Positions 26,113 through 34,369 of a stretch of 64,000 bases of DNA are shown here, one piece after another. Under the pieces are notes generated by a model. That model did no database searches, was not told the origin of the DNA, and was given only the letters and a program-made list of their open reading frames with translations. The position numbers and the translations under genes were made by a program. Origin of the DNA: Polynucleobacter sp. HIN5 (GTDB lineage Bacteria; Pseudomonadota; Gammaproteobacteria; Burkholderiales; Burkholderiaceae); the NCBI RefSeq assembly GCF_030297555.1, contig NZ_AP028136.1, positions 1,116,001 through 1,180,000 of the forward strand, written 5' to 3'. Each line of letters starts with the position of its first letter. The stretch's first letter is position 1.

Positions 26113-27251
26113 TGCAATCCGTGATTCCTGATTATTTGCGATACACCTCATACCCAAGTCAAGCGACGCTACTGACTTGGCTTGAGGATTCAAACTCCTT
26201 GACCAGGCAGATCCTCCAAAATCTGCAAGCCGGGCAAGAATCCGTTCCTCGGCAAGAAATTCTGAATCCCCCTCATTGGGAGTTCGGCCATATTAGCTGG
26301 TTTCATGAGTTTTGGGTTCATCGATCCGGATTAGAGGCTAATCAATCTTGGCTTTATAACGCGGATGGATTATTTAATTCATCACTGGTATCGCATCGTA
26401 CGCGCTGGGAGCTTCAGATTCCTGATCTCGACAAACTTTTTGCCTATAACCAAGCGACATTTGAGCGAACCGCTGATCTATTAGGTCGCCCTTTAAGCAA
26501 TGAACAGCTGTACTTCATTACGCTATCGATTTTTCATCAGGATATGCATAATGAGTCCTTTGCCTATATGTGGCAAACCCTCGGTTATCCCCAGCCCTTT
26601 ATACCAAACCATCAAAGCACTCACCCCCAAATTCCAGCACGTGATCTTGCGTTTTCTGGTCAAACACGACAATTTGGATCCCAGTTAGGAGAGGGCTTTA
26701 TCTTTGATAACGAAAAGTGGGCTCACCCAATTCAACTTGAGCCTTTTTCAATCGCATCCCATCCGGTGACAAATGGCGAGTACCTTGAGTTTTTACAATC
26801 ACAAGCTGATCAGTTAGAGACTTGGATCCCTCTCTATTGGAATCAGGATGGTAGCCAATGGTATGAGCGCCATTTTGATCAATGGCAAATCTTACAAGAG
26901 AATGAGCCTGTGCGACATATACGGTATGATCAGGCTCAGAGGTATTGTGAGTGGCGTCACCGACGACTACCAACGGAGCACGAGTTAGCGATTTTGTATT
27001 CTAGCGATATGAATACGTATCAATCCTCATGGCTATGGGAATGGAGCGGCACTATTTTTCAACCCTTTCCAGGCTTTTCTGAAGACCCATACCGAGATTA
27101 TTCGAGGCCATGGTTTGATGGTCGCCATCAAGTCTTAAAGGGTTGGAGTACTTTTACGCCAGAGCGTCTGCGCCGTTCGGCATTTCGTAATTTTTACGAG
27201 ACCCAGCGCGCAGACATATTTTGTGGATTTCGAACCTGTTCAATCGAGTGA
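26109..27251 (+). CDS. senA: EgtB/SenA-family sulfoxide or selenoneine synthase
   Basis: A 380-residue protein with a DinB-like N-terminal half holding the iron-binding motif HQDMHNESFAYM and a C-terminal FGE-sulfatase-like domain (SIASHPVTNGEYLEF, later WLWEWSGTIFQPFPGF). Such EgtB homologues join a sulfur or selenium donor to trimethylhistidine. A SenB-like glycosyltransferase two genes away favours the selenoneine enzyme SenA over EgtB. It overlaps the ATP-grasp gene (ATGA), and egtD starts one base after its stop. The assignment as SenA rests on context and on my memory of the HxDMH motif form. Confidence 0.72.
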   Translation: MMQSVIPDYLRYTSYPSQATLLTWLEDSNSLTRQILQNLQAGQESVPRQEILNPPHWEFGHISWFHEFWVHRSGLEANQSWLYNADGLFNSSLVSHRTRWELQIPDLDKLFAYNQATFERTADLLGRPLSNEQLYFITLSIFHQDMHNESFAYMWQTLGYPQPFIPNHQSTHPQIPARDLAFSGQTRQFGSQLGEGFIFDNEKWAHPIQLEPFSIASHPVTNGEYLEFLQSQADQLETWIPLYWNQDGSQWYERHFDQWQILQENEPVRHIRYDQAQRYCEWRHRRLPTEHELAILYSSDMNTYQSSWLWEWSGTIFQPFPGFSEDPYRDYSRPWFDGRHQVLKGWSTFTPERLRRSAFRNFYETQRADIFCGFRTCSIE

Positions 27252-27252
27252 T

Positions 27253-28182
27253 ATGACATTATCAATTCAAGACAAACTTTTCCATGAAATTATTGATGGC
27301 TTACAAGCTAATCCGGCTTCAATTTCCCCAAAGTTTTTTTATGACGAACTGGGATCCAGTCTTTTTCAGGCAATTACTCATCTTGAGGAGTATTACCCAA
27401 CCCGTGTAGAGCGGGAGATTATGCAGTCCAAGCTTTCCCAGATTACACAGGCCATTGCCTCGGTTGATGTCATTGTGGAGCTCGGGGCTGGTAATTGCGA
27501 AAAGGTCAGACCGTTATTGGAAACTATCGCGCCTAAGCAATATCGAGCTTTAGATATTTCAGCCGATTTTCTAGAGACTGCCTTAGCTAATTTACATCAC
27601 GATTATCCAGCGATCGATATGCGGGCGATCGCTGCGGATATTACCCAAGAACTTTCATTTCCAGATTTACAAGATCAGCGAATATTATTCTTTTATTCTG
27701 GTTCATCGATTGGTAACTTTAACCCCCCAGAGGCCTCCCGTCTGTTCTCAAATCTAGCCAGGGAGTGTCATGGAAGCGGCGGCTTACTGATTGGGGTTGA
27801 TTTAGTTAAAGACATTCATGTATTAGAGCGAGCTTACAACGATATTCTGGGCGTGACTGCAGCATTTAATTTGAATGCGTTGCGACACCTTAATTACCTG
27901 ATTGGAAGTAATTTTGCTATTCGAGGTTGGGAGCATTACGCGTTCTTTAATCAAACCCTCGATCGCATTGAAATGCATCTTCGAGCCAAATCGGATCAGT
28001 TGGTAAGCTGGCCCGGTGGTCATCGTCAATTCTTTGCCGGAGAAATGATTCATACCGAAAATAGCTATAAATATCCCAAAGCCACATTTCTAAAAATGCT
28101 CCAGGAGGCTGGTTTTACTCAGGTGACTGCTTGGACTGATCCAGAGTCTAATTTCTTAGTGTGTTTTGCTGAATTTAAGTAA
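27253..28182 (+). CDS. egtD: L-histidine N-alpha-methyltransferase EgtD
   Basis: A 309-residue EgtD-family SAM methyltransferase that converts histidine to N,N,N-trimethylhistidine (hercynine). Characteristic segments are SISPKFFYDELGSSLFQAI near the start, VELGAGNCEKVRPLL (SAM motif I) and LFFYSGSSIGNFNPPEA. The ATG at 27253 is one base after the SenA-like stop, better than the longer frame from 27223. Hercynine is the shared precursor of ergothioneine and selenoneine. It ends in a 27-bp tail-to-tail overlap with the SenB gene. Confidence 0.92.
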   Translation: MTLSIQDKLFHEIIDGLQANPASISPKFFYDELGSSLFQAITHLEEYYPTRVEREIMQSKLSQITQAIASVDVIVELGAGNCEKVRPLLETIAPKQYRALDISADFLETALANLHHDYPAIDMRAIAADITQELSFPDLQDQRILFFYSGSSIGNFNPPEASRLFSNLARECHGSGGLLIGVDLVKDIHVLERAYNDILGVTAAFNLNALRHLNYLIGSNFAIRGWEHYAFFNQTLDRIEMHLRAKSDQLVSWPGGHRQFFAGEMIHTENSYKYPKATFLKMLQEAGFTQVTAWTDPESNFLVCFAEFK

Positions 28183-29124
28183 GCGGGTCACGAGTTTTTC
28201 TAGAGAAGACCGCTCATGGCTGGGTTGGACAAGCTTCTGTAATTTCTTCACTTGTTCTTGAAGTTTCTTATAGAACAATTGATCGGTTTCTGCACGGAGC
28301 AGAAGTCTGGCTAGGGCTTTTTCATTACCAACCGGAAAATATCCCAAATAATCTTTTCCGAGTAACCCAAAATTGCCTGCTATCTTGGAGGCAAGTACTG
28401 GAACACCTGCTGCAATTGCCTCAGAAACTACATGAGCACCACCCTCCATGCGACTGGAGATAACCATAACGTGACTGCGCGCCAGGGTTCGTAGTGTTGT
28501 CTGGTGACTCACCATGCCCAGCCAGGTATAGCGAGCATGTTGCTTGGTCGCTTGCAATGCAATTTTTTCCATCTCCGCACTCATCGCCATACCTAAGTGT
28601 TGAATAGTGATTTGACTGTCGCTGCGCAAATAGGGTAAGGCGCGGATGATACAAAAAGGATCTTTTTCAGGGCGAAGATGCCCAATCACACTCACGCTGA
28701 ATTGCCCTTTAGGCTTTTGCTGTTTTGGTATCCGCGGTACCGACTGATGAATAACTGTTGCCTTATGACGCCATTTTGCGGGGATGAGTCGCAATGCCTG
28801 TTTTTGTAAAACTACTAATGCATCAGCTAGTGCCATTGATTCATGAACCTCTGGCTGGTTTGCCATATCCCGGTACAGGTCAGTGCCTGTGAGAATCAGA
28901 ATTAAGGGACGATTAGGGTATGCGAGTTTAAACGCATCAATTGACGCATGACTTCGATAGGCATGCAAGGCAATCAGAAGGTCAGCATCTTTTCCGGACC
29001 AAGATTCAGTGATGGGGACGCGATAGCCAAGCTGTCTTAAAAAACCTTGCCATCGTTTGGCGGTCACACGATTACCATGTAGGCTCCCAGGAGGAGCTGG
29101 AGTGACGATTTCGATGCGACGCAT
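28156..29124 (-). CDS. senB: SenB-like selenosugar synthase (glycosyltransferase)
   Basis: A 322-residue GT-B glycosyltransferase that I recognise as the TIGR04348 family, now assigned to selenoneine biosynthesis SenB. Its start (IEIVTPAPPGSLHGNRVTA), then LILILTGTDLYRDM and the C-terminal SSRMEGGAHVVSEAIAAGVP, fit that family. SenB makes a selenosugar from UDP-sugar and selenophosphate, which SenA attaches to hercynine. It is encoded opposite to egtD with a 27-bp convergent overlap. No selenophosphate synthetase (senC/selD) lies in the window; one elsewhere in the genome would be needed. Confidence 0.82.
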   Translation of the reverse strand: MRRIEIVTPAPPGSLHGNRVTAKRWQGFLRQLGYRVPITESWSGKDADLLIALHAYRSHASIDAFKLAYPNRPLILILTGTDLYRDMANQPEVHESMALADALVVLQKQALRLIPAKWRHKATVIHQSVPRIPKQQKPKGQFSVSVIGHLRPEKDPFCIIRALPYLRSDSQITIQHLGMAMSAEMEKIALQATKQHARYTWLGMVSHQTTLRTLARSHVMVISSRMEGGAHVVSEAIAAGVPVLASKIAGNFGLLGKDYLGYFPVGNEKALARLLLRAETDQLFYKKLQEQVKKLQKLVQPSHERSSLEKLVTRLLKFSKTH

Positions 29125-29188
29125 ATCTTTTTTAAAAAATAATTATTTATTAAAAGAACTACATCTCATTTTTGAAATTAATAGTTAA

Positions 29189-30583
29189 TCATGCGTGATG
29201 GAGATTCAATGCCAATATATTTGGGGTAGGAATGGTTTTCAATGCTTTTTTGATTATCTTATAGATGTCGAGATCAAATTCAGGTTCCCCGCTCTGAAGA
29301 AGCTCTTCGATTTCTTGCTCACTGATGGCATTACCTAGGTAGCACCAATGATCAAAAAGATGCAAATCCTCCCCTTCCTGAATCCCAATGGCTCCTGGGT
29401 AGGGCCAAATCGCTACCTTTAATTTGAGTAAAGCAGTTTGTAGGCGCAAATCATGAATCGCTCGAGGCTCTACCCCAATGCATGCTCCTTTACATTGCTT
29501 TACATGAAAACCAAAGCAAGGGCTTCCGGGACTTAACTTTTCAAAGCCTAATAACCCTTCACAGAGTTGATTGCGTTTGGCAATTGACTGGAGGGTTTGG
29601 GTGGCTTCACGCTTACTGTAAAAGAGTCCATATAAATGATCTTGCTTACCTGGTTGCAGTTCATGGTGATTCACAAGGCGCAGTTCTAGGTGATTAGATC
29701 CTTTGGTCAACTGCCAAGCGCATAAATCCTGCGAGCGACGTAATTTAATGTTTAAGCTCGGTAGCTTCTCTTTAATTAAGCGCGATTCCAAGAGTAAGGC
29801 GCCTAATTCTCCACTGGTTTCAATCCAGTCAATGTCTCGCACCTGCAAAGAAAGCTTCATTTCTTTGCGGTTGGTTAATGAGGCCTGAAAATGACTCATG
29901 ACCCGCGCTCGCAGGTCATTACTTTTCCCAATGTAGAGGGGTTGCTTATTTTCTGCGTAAAAGAGATACACACCAGGTCGATTGGGGATCTCATCAATCA
30001 ACTCACGGTCAATATGCGGTGGAAGGCTGGGTCTTCCTAATAGATAATCAATTTGGGCATGGAAATGCTCTTGATCAAAGGTCGCTTCACAGCGCTGCCA
30101 AAACTGATGCAGTAACTTGGCATCGTCAAGGGCTCGGTGGCGATTTTCGACTTGGAGACCATGAACCGCGATTAGGGTATCAAGATTGTGCCTGGCCTGA
30201 TTCGGAAAGAGACGTCGGGAGAGCTTAACCGTACAGATGACCTTGGGGGAGAAATCAATCCCCAAGCGCTTGAATTCGGCTTTGAGAAAGCTGTAATCAA
30301 AGCGGGCATTGTGGGCCACAAAGATCTTGTCTTTGAGCTCCAAATACAACTCCTCTGCAATCTCTGCAAAACTGGGTTTTGAACTGACCATGGCTGGAGT
30401 AATCCCCGTGAGCTGCTGAATATTAGCTGGAATCGATACGCCTGGATTAATTAATCCCGACCACTCCGATACCTCTTGATTCTCAAGGGTCACGATGCCA
30501 ACTTCGGTAATACGATCTAAGTTTGCCCGCGAACCTGTGGTTTCAATATCAACAAAGGCGTAAATGGGATTTTTTGTGGGCAT
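29189..30583 (-). CDS. DnaQ-like exonuclease fused to a GIY-YIG nuclease
   Basis: A 464-residue fusion. Residues 1-180 are a DEDDh 3'-5' exonuclease of the DNA polymerase III epsilon type (FVDIETTG, then NARFDYSFL, then HRALDDAKLL with the catalytic His and Asp). Residues about 195-275 are a GIY-YIG domain as in UvrC and Cho (PGVYLFYAENKQPLYIGKS), followed by a cysteine-containing C-terminal part. Such fusions are known in several bacterial groups and are thought to act in DNA repair. It follows senB on the same strand by 64 bp but is probably independent. Confidence 0.88.
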   Translation of the reverse strand: MPTKNPIYAFVDIETTGSRANLDRITEVGIVTLENQEVSEWSGLINPGVSIPANIQQLTGITPAMVSSKPSFAEIAEELYLELKDKIFVAHNARFDYSFLKAEFKRLGIDFSPKVICTVKLSRRLFPNQARHNLDTLIAVHGLQVENRHRALDDAKLLHQFWQRCEATFDQEHFHAQIDYLLGRPSLPPHIDRELIDEIPNRPGVYLFYAENKQPLYIGKSNDLRARVMSHFQASLTNRKEMKLSLQVRDIDWIETSGELGALLLESRLIKEKLPSLNIKLRRSQDLCAWQLTKGSNHLELRLVNHHELQPGKQDHLYGLFYSKREATQTLQSIAKRNQLCEGLLGFEKLSPGSPCFGFHVKQCKGACIGVEPRAIHDLRLQTALLKLKVAIWPYPGAIGIQEGEDLHLFDHWCYLGNAISEQEIEELLQSGEPEFDLDIYKIIKKALKTIPTPNILALNLHHA

Positions 30584-30701
30584 TACTTAAAAACGATCAG
30601 GGTTTTGAGTCATTTGATTATCAATGAACCAGTTGATCTTTGCTCACTTAACAATTAATAAGCGATAGATAGTTTTTACTACACTGATACTTACTTATAG
30701 T

Positions 30702-30718
30702 TGTCGTTTAAACCGACA
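30702..30718. repeat. 17-bp inverted repeat of the TGTCG-N7-CGACA class
   Basis: TGTCGTTTAAACCGACA matches the palindrome of the att arms in its outer five bases on each side, with a different centre. No tRNA fragment or 147-bp arm adjoins it. It lies between the start of the nuclease gene (minus strand, 120 bp away) and the coq7 terminator. It may mark a cassette border whose core was lost, or be an operator. Confidence 0.6.
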
Positions 30719-30733
30719 TTTCTCTGGGTGGGT

Positions 30734-30760
30734 AATAAAAAAATGGTCGCCAAAGCGACC
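30734..30760 (-). terminator. Rho-independent terminator after coq7
   Basis: On the minus strand, GGTCGC-TTTG-GCGACC is followed by ATTTTTTTATT. It lies about 90 bp after the coq7 stop codon at 30846 and should end the minus-strand transcript of coq7, DUF2076 and possibly the oxidase gene. Confidence 0.82.
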
Positions 30761-30845
30761 GAATTGAGGAAGAAAAACAACTTAAATGTTAGCCTAGTTT
30801 TACAGGAGCCCCATTCAATTTAACTATCAACTTATGGTGTTTCGG

Positions 30846-31403
30846 TTAAATTTTGCGAGCTAGAGATACTGCGAGTTTTGAGCCAATTCCAACAACTTTG
30901 CACCAAGCCGCCAAAACAAGCCCTGGAGGATCTGATTGAATCAGGTCTTTGGCCTCATCGCGATGATGCTGTTCATCAGCCTGGCAACGTTGTAATAGGG
31001 ATAGTAGCTCTGTGGGCCCGCCAAAAGACTGAATGTGATCAATTTGCTCCTGATAATGCTGATCCACAAATGTCTCTACGGCTGCTATCGTGGCATAGAC
31101 TGATTTAGATCCAAAAAGTGCTGGAATAGCGCCAGTTAACCAGCCGGCCAATTTCCATGGACCTAGTAAACGACTTCGGTTGCTCGGCTCTAACCACTCT
31201 TCAACCAATTGAAGGTGCTCTACTTCGGTCTTTAAATGATGCTTAGCAAAAGTGACTAGTTCTTGATTGTGATAAATTTGGGCAATCGTAATAATGCCTT
31301 GATAAATGTAAACCGCCCCAGTCTCTCCCGCGTGATCGGAGCGTAGCTCACGAATTAAATACGGAGAAAGCTCCGCATGGACTGGATTGATGGCCAACTC
31401 CAT
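30846..31403 (-). CDS. coq7: Coq7-family demethoxyubiquinone hydroxylase
   Basis: A 185-residue ferritin-like di-iron monooxygenase of the Coq7 family. The iron-binding residues are visible in ELRSDHAGETGAVYIYQG (Glu), LKTEVEHLQLVEEWL (Glu and ExxH), VETFVDQHYQEQID (Glu) and DEQHHRDEA (Glu and ExxH). It hydroxylates demethoxyubiquinol in late ubiquinone synthesis at the inner membrane. It is 8 bp from the DUF2076 gene on the same strand and two genes from an alternative oxidase, another quinone-linked di-iron enzyme. Confidence 0.92.
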   Translation of the reverse strand: MELAINPVHAELSPYLIRELRSDHAGETGAVYIYQGIITIAQIYHNQELVTFAKHHLKTEVEHLQLVEEWLEPSNRSRLLGPWKLAGWLTGAIPALFGSKSVYATIAAVETFVDQHYQEQIDHIQSFGGPTELLSLLQRCQADEQHHRDEAKDLIQSDPPGLVLAAWCKVVGIGSKLAVSLARKI

Positions 31404-31411
31404 ATCAATCC

Positions 31412-31981
31412 TTATACAAAGTCATCGCCGCCAAAATCACTATCGATTTGATCTTGGAAATCATGTTGGTCATATTGGACCGTTTGTAAATCATCATTCG
31501 TCCCACCAGAGCCCAACGGGCCTAAATTGGGCTGGTTTTGATCGTGTCCCAACATACTCTGAATACCTTGGTAGAGCATCGATCCAACCACCACACCAGC
31601 AGCAGTAGTTGCAATGGTTCCTAATAAGCCAGCACCCCAGGCACTCGGTTGATTTGGTGATATTGCATTTGTCTTGGTTGTTTGAAGTGGCGCATTAGTC
31701 GGGGGTGAACCTGGGGCTCTACCCCAAGAATTATGGTCATTGATAAAACTTGACGGCTTAGTCTGAGGGTTTACAGCCTGTAGCTCAGTAAGTTGTTTTT
31801 GAGTAGCCTGCAGGGCTAACTCCAGCCCAAGGGCGCGCTGAACCAACAAGTAGGTTGCATCGGGATTATTTCTGGTACTGTCCGCAATCAATTTGTCCGC
31901 ATCAAGATCTTTTGGATTTGCCTGAGAATTTTTTAATTGCTGAAGAAACTTCTCAAGCATTACTTTTTCATTGGGGTTCAT
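31412..31981 (-). CDS. DUF2076 family protein
   Basis: A 189-residue DUF2076 protein. A helical N-terminal part (MNPNEKVMLEKFLQQLKNSQ) is followed by a Pro/Asn/Gln-rich middle, a short hydrophobic stretch (LLGTIATTAAGVVVGSMLY), and an acidic C-terminus ending DSDFGGDDFV. The family has no assigned function and its members look like periplasmic ligand-binding or peripheral membrane proteins. It lies between coq7 and the alternative oxidase, 8 and 22 bp from them, so the three probably share a transcript. Confidence 0.85.
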   Translation of the reverse strand: MNPNEKVMLEKFLQQLKNSQANPKDLDADKLIADSTRNNPDATYLLVQRALGLELALQATQKQLTELQAVNPQTKPSSFINDHNSWGRAPGSPPTNAPLQTTKTNAISPNQPSAWGAGLLGTIATTAAGVVVGSMLYQGIQSMLGHDQNQPNLGPLGSGGTNDDLQTVQYDQHDFQDQIDSDFGGDDFV

Positions 31982-32003
31982 TGCCTATTATTCCTTCCAT
32001 TAA

Positions 32004-32705
32004 CTAGGATGTTTTACGCTGCTCATCGTATTCTTTAGCAAATTGATGATTGGTATCACGATGGTGTGCCTCATCCTCACGAACAGCAATTACTACATCA
32101 CGCAGTGTGGCATCTGGGGCTAATTTCCAATAATCAATTGCTATTTTTGGCGCTGGAATATTAGGCGTTCTTCCAGAATCAATCTCTTTGAGATACTCAG
32201 TGTAGGAGTACACTGCCTCTTCTTCAAAATACCCAACGATACGATGAGCTGTTCTTGGAAAGAACACATAAATCACAAAGAATAGATTCCAAAAGACGGC
32301 TTGGGCAATTAAAACTAAATACCGCTCAAATAAGTTCGGCTTTGCAATCTCAATAAATGTCATTAAGTGCATACGTTCATTTTCGGCTTCAGCCAGTAAG
32401 GTACGGATCTTGGGGCCGTAGCCGACTCGCATGCGTCGCAGGCTAGTCAAGTGGGTCCACATTCCTGCAACCATCCCTGGCACACCGGCTACTGTCTCTA
32501 GTACAACGGCGCGATGTCCATACCGTGTTTTGAAAAAGGTATCGGCAAAGAACCGCATGCTTTTGGTAAAGATCAAGGCAACGCGATCAGAAATAGTAAT
32601 AGGTTGATAGTGCATGAATAGACTATATAGAGATGTACCTTTTTGTGTGTGCCGCCAATCCGGGAGAGGCTCTTTAGCCTTTGAGCACCAATAGTTCAGT
32701 GTCAC
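32004..32705 (-). CDS. aox: Alternative oxidase (ubiquinol oxidase)
   Basis: A 233-residue alternative oxidase. All four di-iron signature motifs are present: LETVAGVPGMV, EAENERMHLMTF, YFEEEAVYSYT and REDEAHHRDTNH. It oxidises ubiquinol and reduces oxygen to water without pumping protons and is bound to one face of the inner membrane. Bacterial copies are patchily spread and often transferred. The pairing with coq7 supports a quinone-linked respiratory module. The N-terminal 30 residues are polar and could start slightly further in. Confidence 0.92.
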   Translation of the reverse strand: MTLNYWCSKAKEPLPDWRHTQKGTSLYSLFMHYQPITISDRVALIFTKSMRFFADTFFKTRYGHRAVVLETVAGVPGMVAGMWTHLTSLRRMRVGYGPKIRTLLAEAENERMHLMTFIEIAKPNLFERYLVLIAQAVFWNLFFVIYVFFPRTAHRIVGYFEEEAVYSYTEYLKEIDSGRTPNIPAPKIAIDYWKLAPDATLRDVVIAVREDEAHHRDTNHQFAKEYDEQRKTS

Positions 32706-32817
32706 ATTTGATTGACAGCTCTTATACCAATGACTTCAACAAGTCATTTATAAGACTTACAAATGCAAGAATGCTTGTTAAGCGCTATATTAAAAACTCA
32801 AACTTATGGAGGTTTCA

Positions 32818-33057
32818 ATGAAAAAACTGCTCGTATCAACTATCCTACTCGCTGCCTCTGGTCTTGCCCTAGCTCATGGCTGTCCTGGTGAGATGAAAAA
32901 AATTGATGCCGCTATGCCCACTACTAAACTAAGTGCTCAAGACGCAACCAAGGTAAAAGAACTTCGTGCTAAGGGTGAAGAACAGCACAAAGCAGGTCAA
33001 CATACTGAATCGATGAAGTCCTTGGCTGATGCGAAGAAAATCATGGGAATTCAATAA
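32818..33057 (+). CDS. Small exported protein, function unknown
   Basis: A 79-residue protein with a clear signal peptide (MKKLLVSTILLAASGLALA). The short mature region starts HGCPGEMKKID and is otherwise helical and charged (VKELRAKGEEQHKAGQHTE). A GGAGG ribosome site stands 6 bp before the ATG at 32818. It is divergent from the alternative oxidase gene, about 110 bp away, and is followed by a terminator. The single Cys and the His near the mature start could bind a metal; this is a guess. Confidence 0.72.
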   Translation: MKKLLVSTILLAASGLALAHGCPGEMKKIDAAMPTTKLSAQDATKVKELRAKGEEQHKAGQHTESMKSLADAKKIMGIQ

Positions 33058-33090
33058 ACTAATAATAAGTAACTTCTAGGTAACTTATCG

Positions 33091-33122
33091 AATAGGGGGA
33101 TGATATCCCTCTATTTGTTTTG
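33091..33122 (+). terminator. Rho-independent terminator
   Basis: Stem ATAGGGGGAT / ATCCCTCTAT followed by TTGTTTTG, 34 bp after the stop of the small exported protein. The T run is imperfect, so moderate strength is expected. Confidence 0.65.
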
Positions 33123-33175
33123 TACGACTCGACACATAGTTAACACTTTATACCGGACACATACTTTACAGTTTT

Positions 33176-33190
33176 TGGCCTGCCCAGCAG
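33176..33190. repeat. 15-bp remnant of the tRNA-Arg att core
   Basis: TGGCCTGCCCAGCAG equals the last 15 bases of the tRNA-Arg(UCU) gene including its CCA end. The T arm and the 147-bp arm are gone. It marks the left edge of the recombinase-bearing region. The length alone would make a chance match unlikely in one window, and its place at a gene-content boundary supports it. Confidence 0.6.
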
Positions 33191-33216
33191 TAATTAGAAC
33201 CCTTATCAACCGTCTT

Positions 33217-33381
33217 TTAACTGGACGTTGATCTCAAACTAGCCTGTGCCCGCCGAATCTGCTGTCTAGCTCGCTCAGCTTTCACCGCTTGTTGGGCTTG
33301 CTTGACTCGCGATTGCATACTTTTAATGCGCTGTTGATCAGGCGAGAGCGGACGCTGAGGTTTGATTTCCGCAATCCGCAT
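33217..33381 (-). CDS. Small basic coiled-coil protein of mobile islands
   Basis: A 54-residue, strongly basic helical protein (LSPDQQRIKSMQSRVKQAQQ, then RARQQIRRAQASL). I take the ATG at 33381, preceded by an AGGTGGGG ribosome site; the longer frame to 33516 has a composition unlike coding sequence. Similar short proteins occur in integrative elements of Burkholderiales as far as I recall, but their function is unknown. It is on the same strand as the DUF6641-type gene upstream. Confidence 0.55.
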   Translation of the reverse strand: MRIAEIKPQRPLSPDQQRIKSMQSRVKQAQQAVKAERARQQIRRAQASLRSTSS

Positions 33382-33579
33382 CAGTGCCCCACCTGCTGCG
33401 GAACTTGCAATACATTCGCAGCACCAAATTGCGCTTGCAGAATTTTGGTGGCTTCGAGGCTGGTTCGGGCCATGATCATGGTTTGCACCACCATGCCCGA
33501 TGCTCGCACTAGGCATTGAAACTGTTTCATATGAGTATTTAGCGCTGACTAAGAAAACCGTCCCGATTAAGGACGCTGG

Positions 33580-34020
33580 TCAGCGTCGAAAGCCACTACG
33601 CAGACTTTGGCTGGCCAATTCAATCTGTGAGTCCAACTCCCCTGCCTCAACCGCGGTTTTGATGACCTCCAAGGTTTTGATGAGATCGGCAGCGCTGGCG
33701 ACCTCAATGCTGGGTTTGCCTTTGGCCAGTTCTAAGGTGTAGCTACCATAGCGAATAGCGATGCATACTTTGCCGGCCTCGCTTTGAAACCACCACGGTT
33801 TGATCCTTTTGGGCACTTCCACCTGTTTCTTCACACCGGTTTCAGGATCTCGAACACTTCTAAATTTATGGATTACGAACGGTGTGCCATCGATCTGGCT
33901 TTTGGCCAACTGGATCTGCTCCCAGAGCTTGGCCGCGAGCTTGTGCCTGCGAACTACGATCACCGGCATATTGCGTGGCTTTTTATCCGCTACGAGTTTA
34001 AGTTCACTAATTGCACCCAT
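33580..34020 (-). CDS. DUF6641-type protein of integrative elements
   Basis: A 146-residue protein whose body (ISELKLVADKKPRNMPVIVV, then RRHKLAAKLWEQIQLAKSQ, then VPKRIKPWWF and a closing LRSGFRR) matches my memory of the DUF6641 family from proteobacterial plasmids and islands. I chose the ATG at 34020 because AAGGAG lies just upstream; longer in-frame starts reach 34170. It is basic and probably cytoplasmic; nucleic acid binding is a guess. It helps define 33.2-41.2 kb as mobile-element DNA. Confidence 0.7.
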   Translation of the reverse strand: MGAISELKLVADKKPRNMPVIVVRRHKLAAKLWEQIQLAKSQIDGTPFVIHKFRSVRDPETGVKKQVEVPKRIKPWWFQSEAGKVCIAIRYGSYTLELAKGKPSIEVASAADLIKTLEVIKTAVEAGELDSQIELASQSLRSGFRR

Positions 34021-34191
34021 CACACTCTCCTTAATTGAATTGCTAGCACTAAGTGTGTAATCGTTTGGCGTTTTGGACGACCTTTTTTTGGTCGATGGGC
34101 TGATTTGGCTCATTTTGGATGGGAAAAATACGGTTTTTATTAGCAAGAGATAAATATTTACGAGTCGCAAAGTGAGTTGCTATACGAGTTG

Positions 34192-34321
34192 CTAAGAGAG
34201 GCGTATGTGAAATGGTTGCTAGATGCGGCGGTTGGATGCAATTGGGGACAAATGAGTAGCTCTGAACTCAATACCCGCATCCAGTGCAACAGCAACCAGT
34301 TCTTGGATCTGCCTCTCTTAG
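34192..34321. ncRNA. Nested inverted repeats, possible structured RNA
   Basis: Three nested complementary pairs enclose each other: CTAAGAGAGGC (34192-34202) with GCCTCTCTTAG (34311-34321); GGTTGCT (34214-34220) with AGCAACC (34291-34297); and GATGCGG (34222-34228) with CCGCATC (34275-34281). This would fold into a 130-nt long hairpin with a 46-nt apical region. It lies in a 350-bp gene-free stretch between two divergent genes. It could be a small RNA, a leader of the gene at 34370 or a recombination/replication hairpin. The strand of transcription is unknown. Confidence 0.45.
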
Positions 34322-34369
34322 TGACTCAGGCAACACTGCGACTTCTTTCAAACTTAAAGGAGATTAAAA

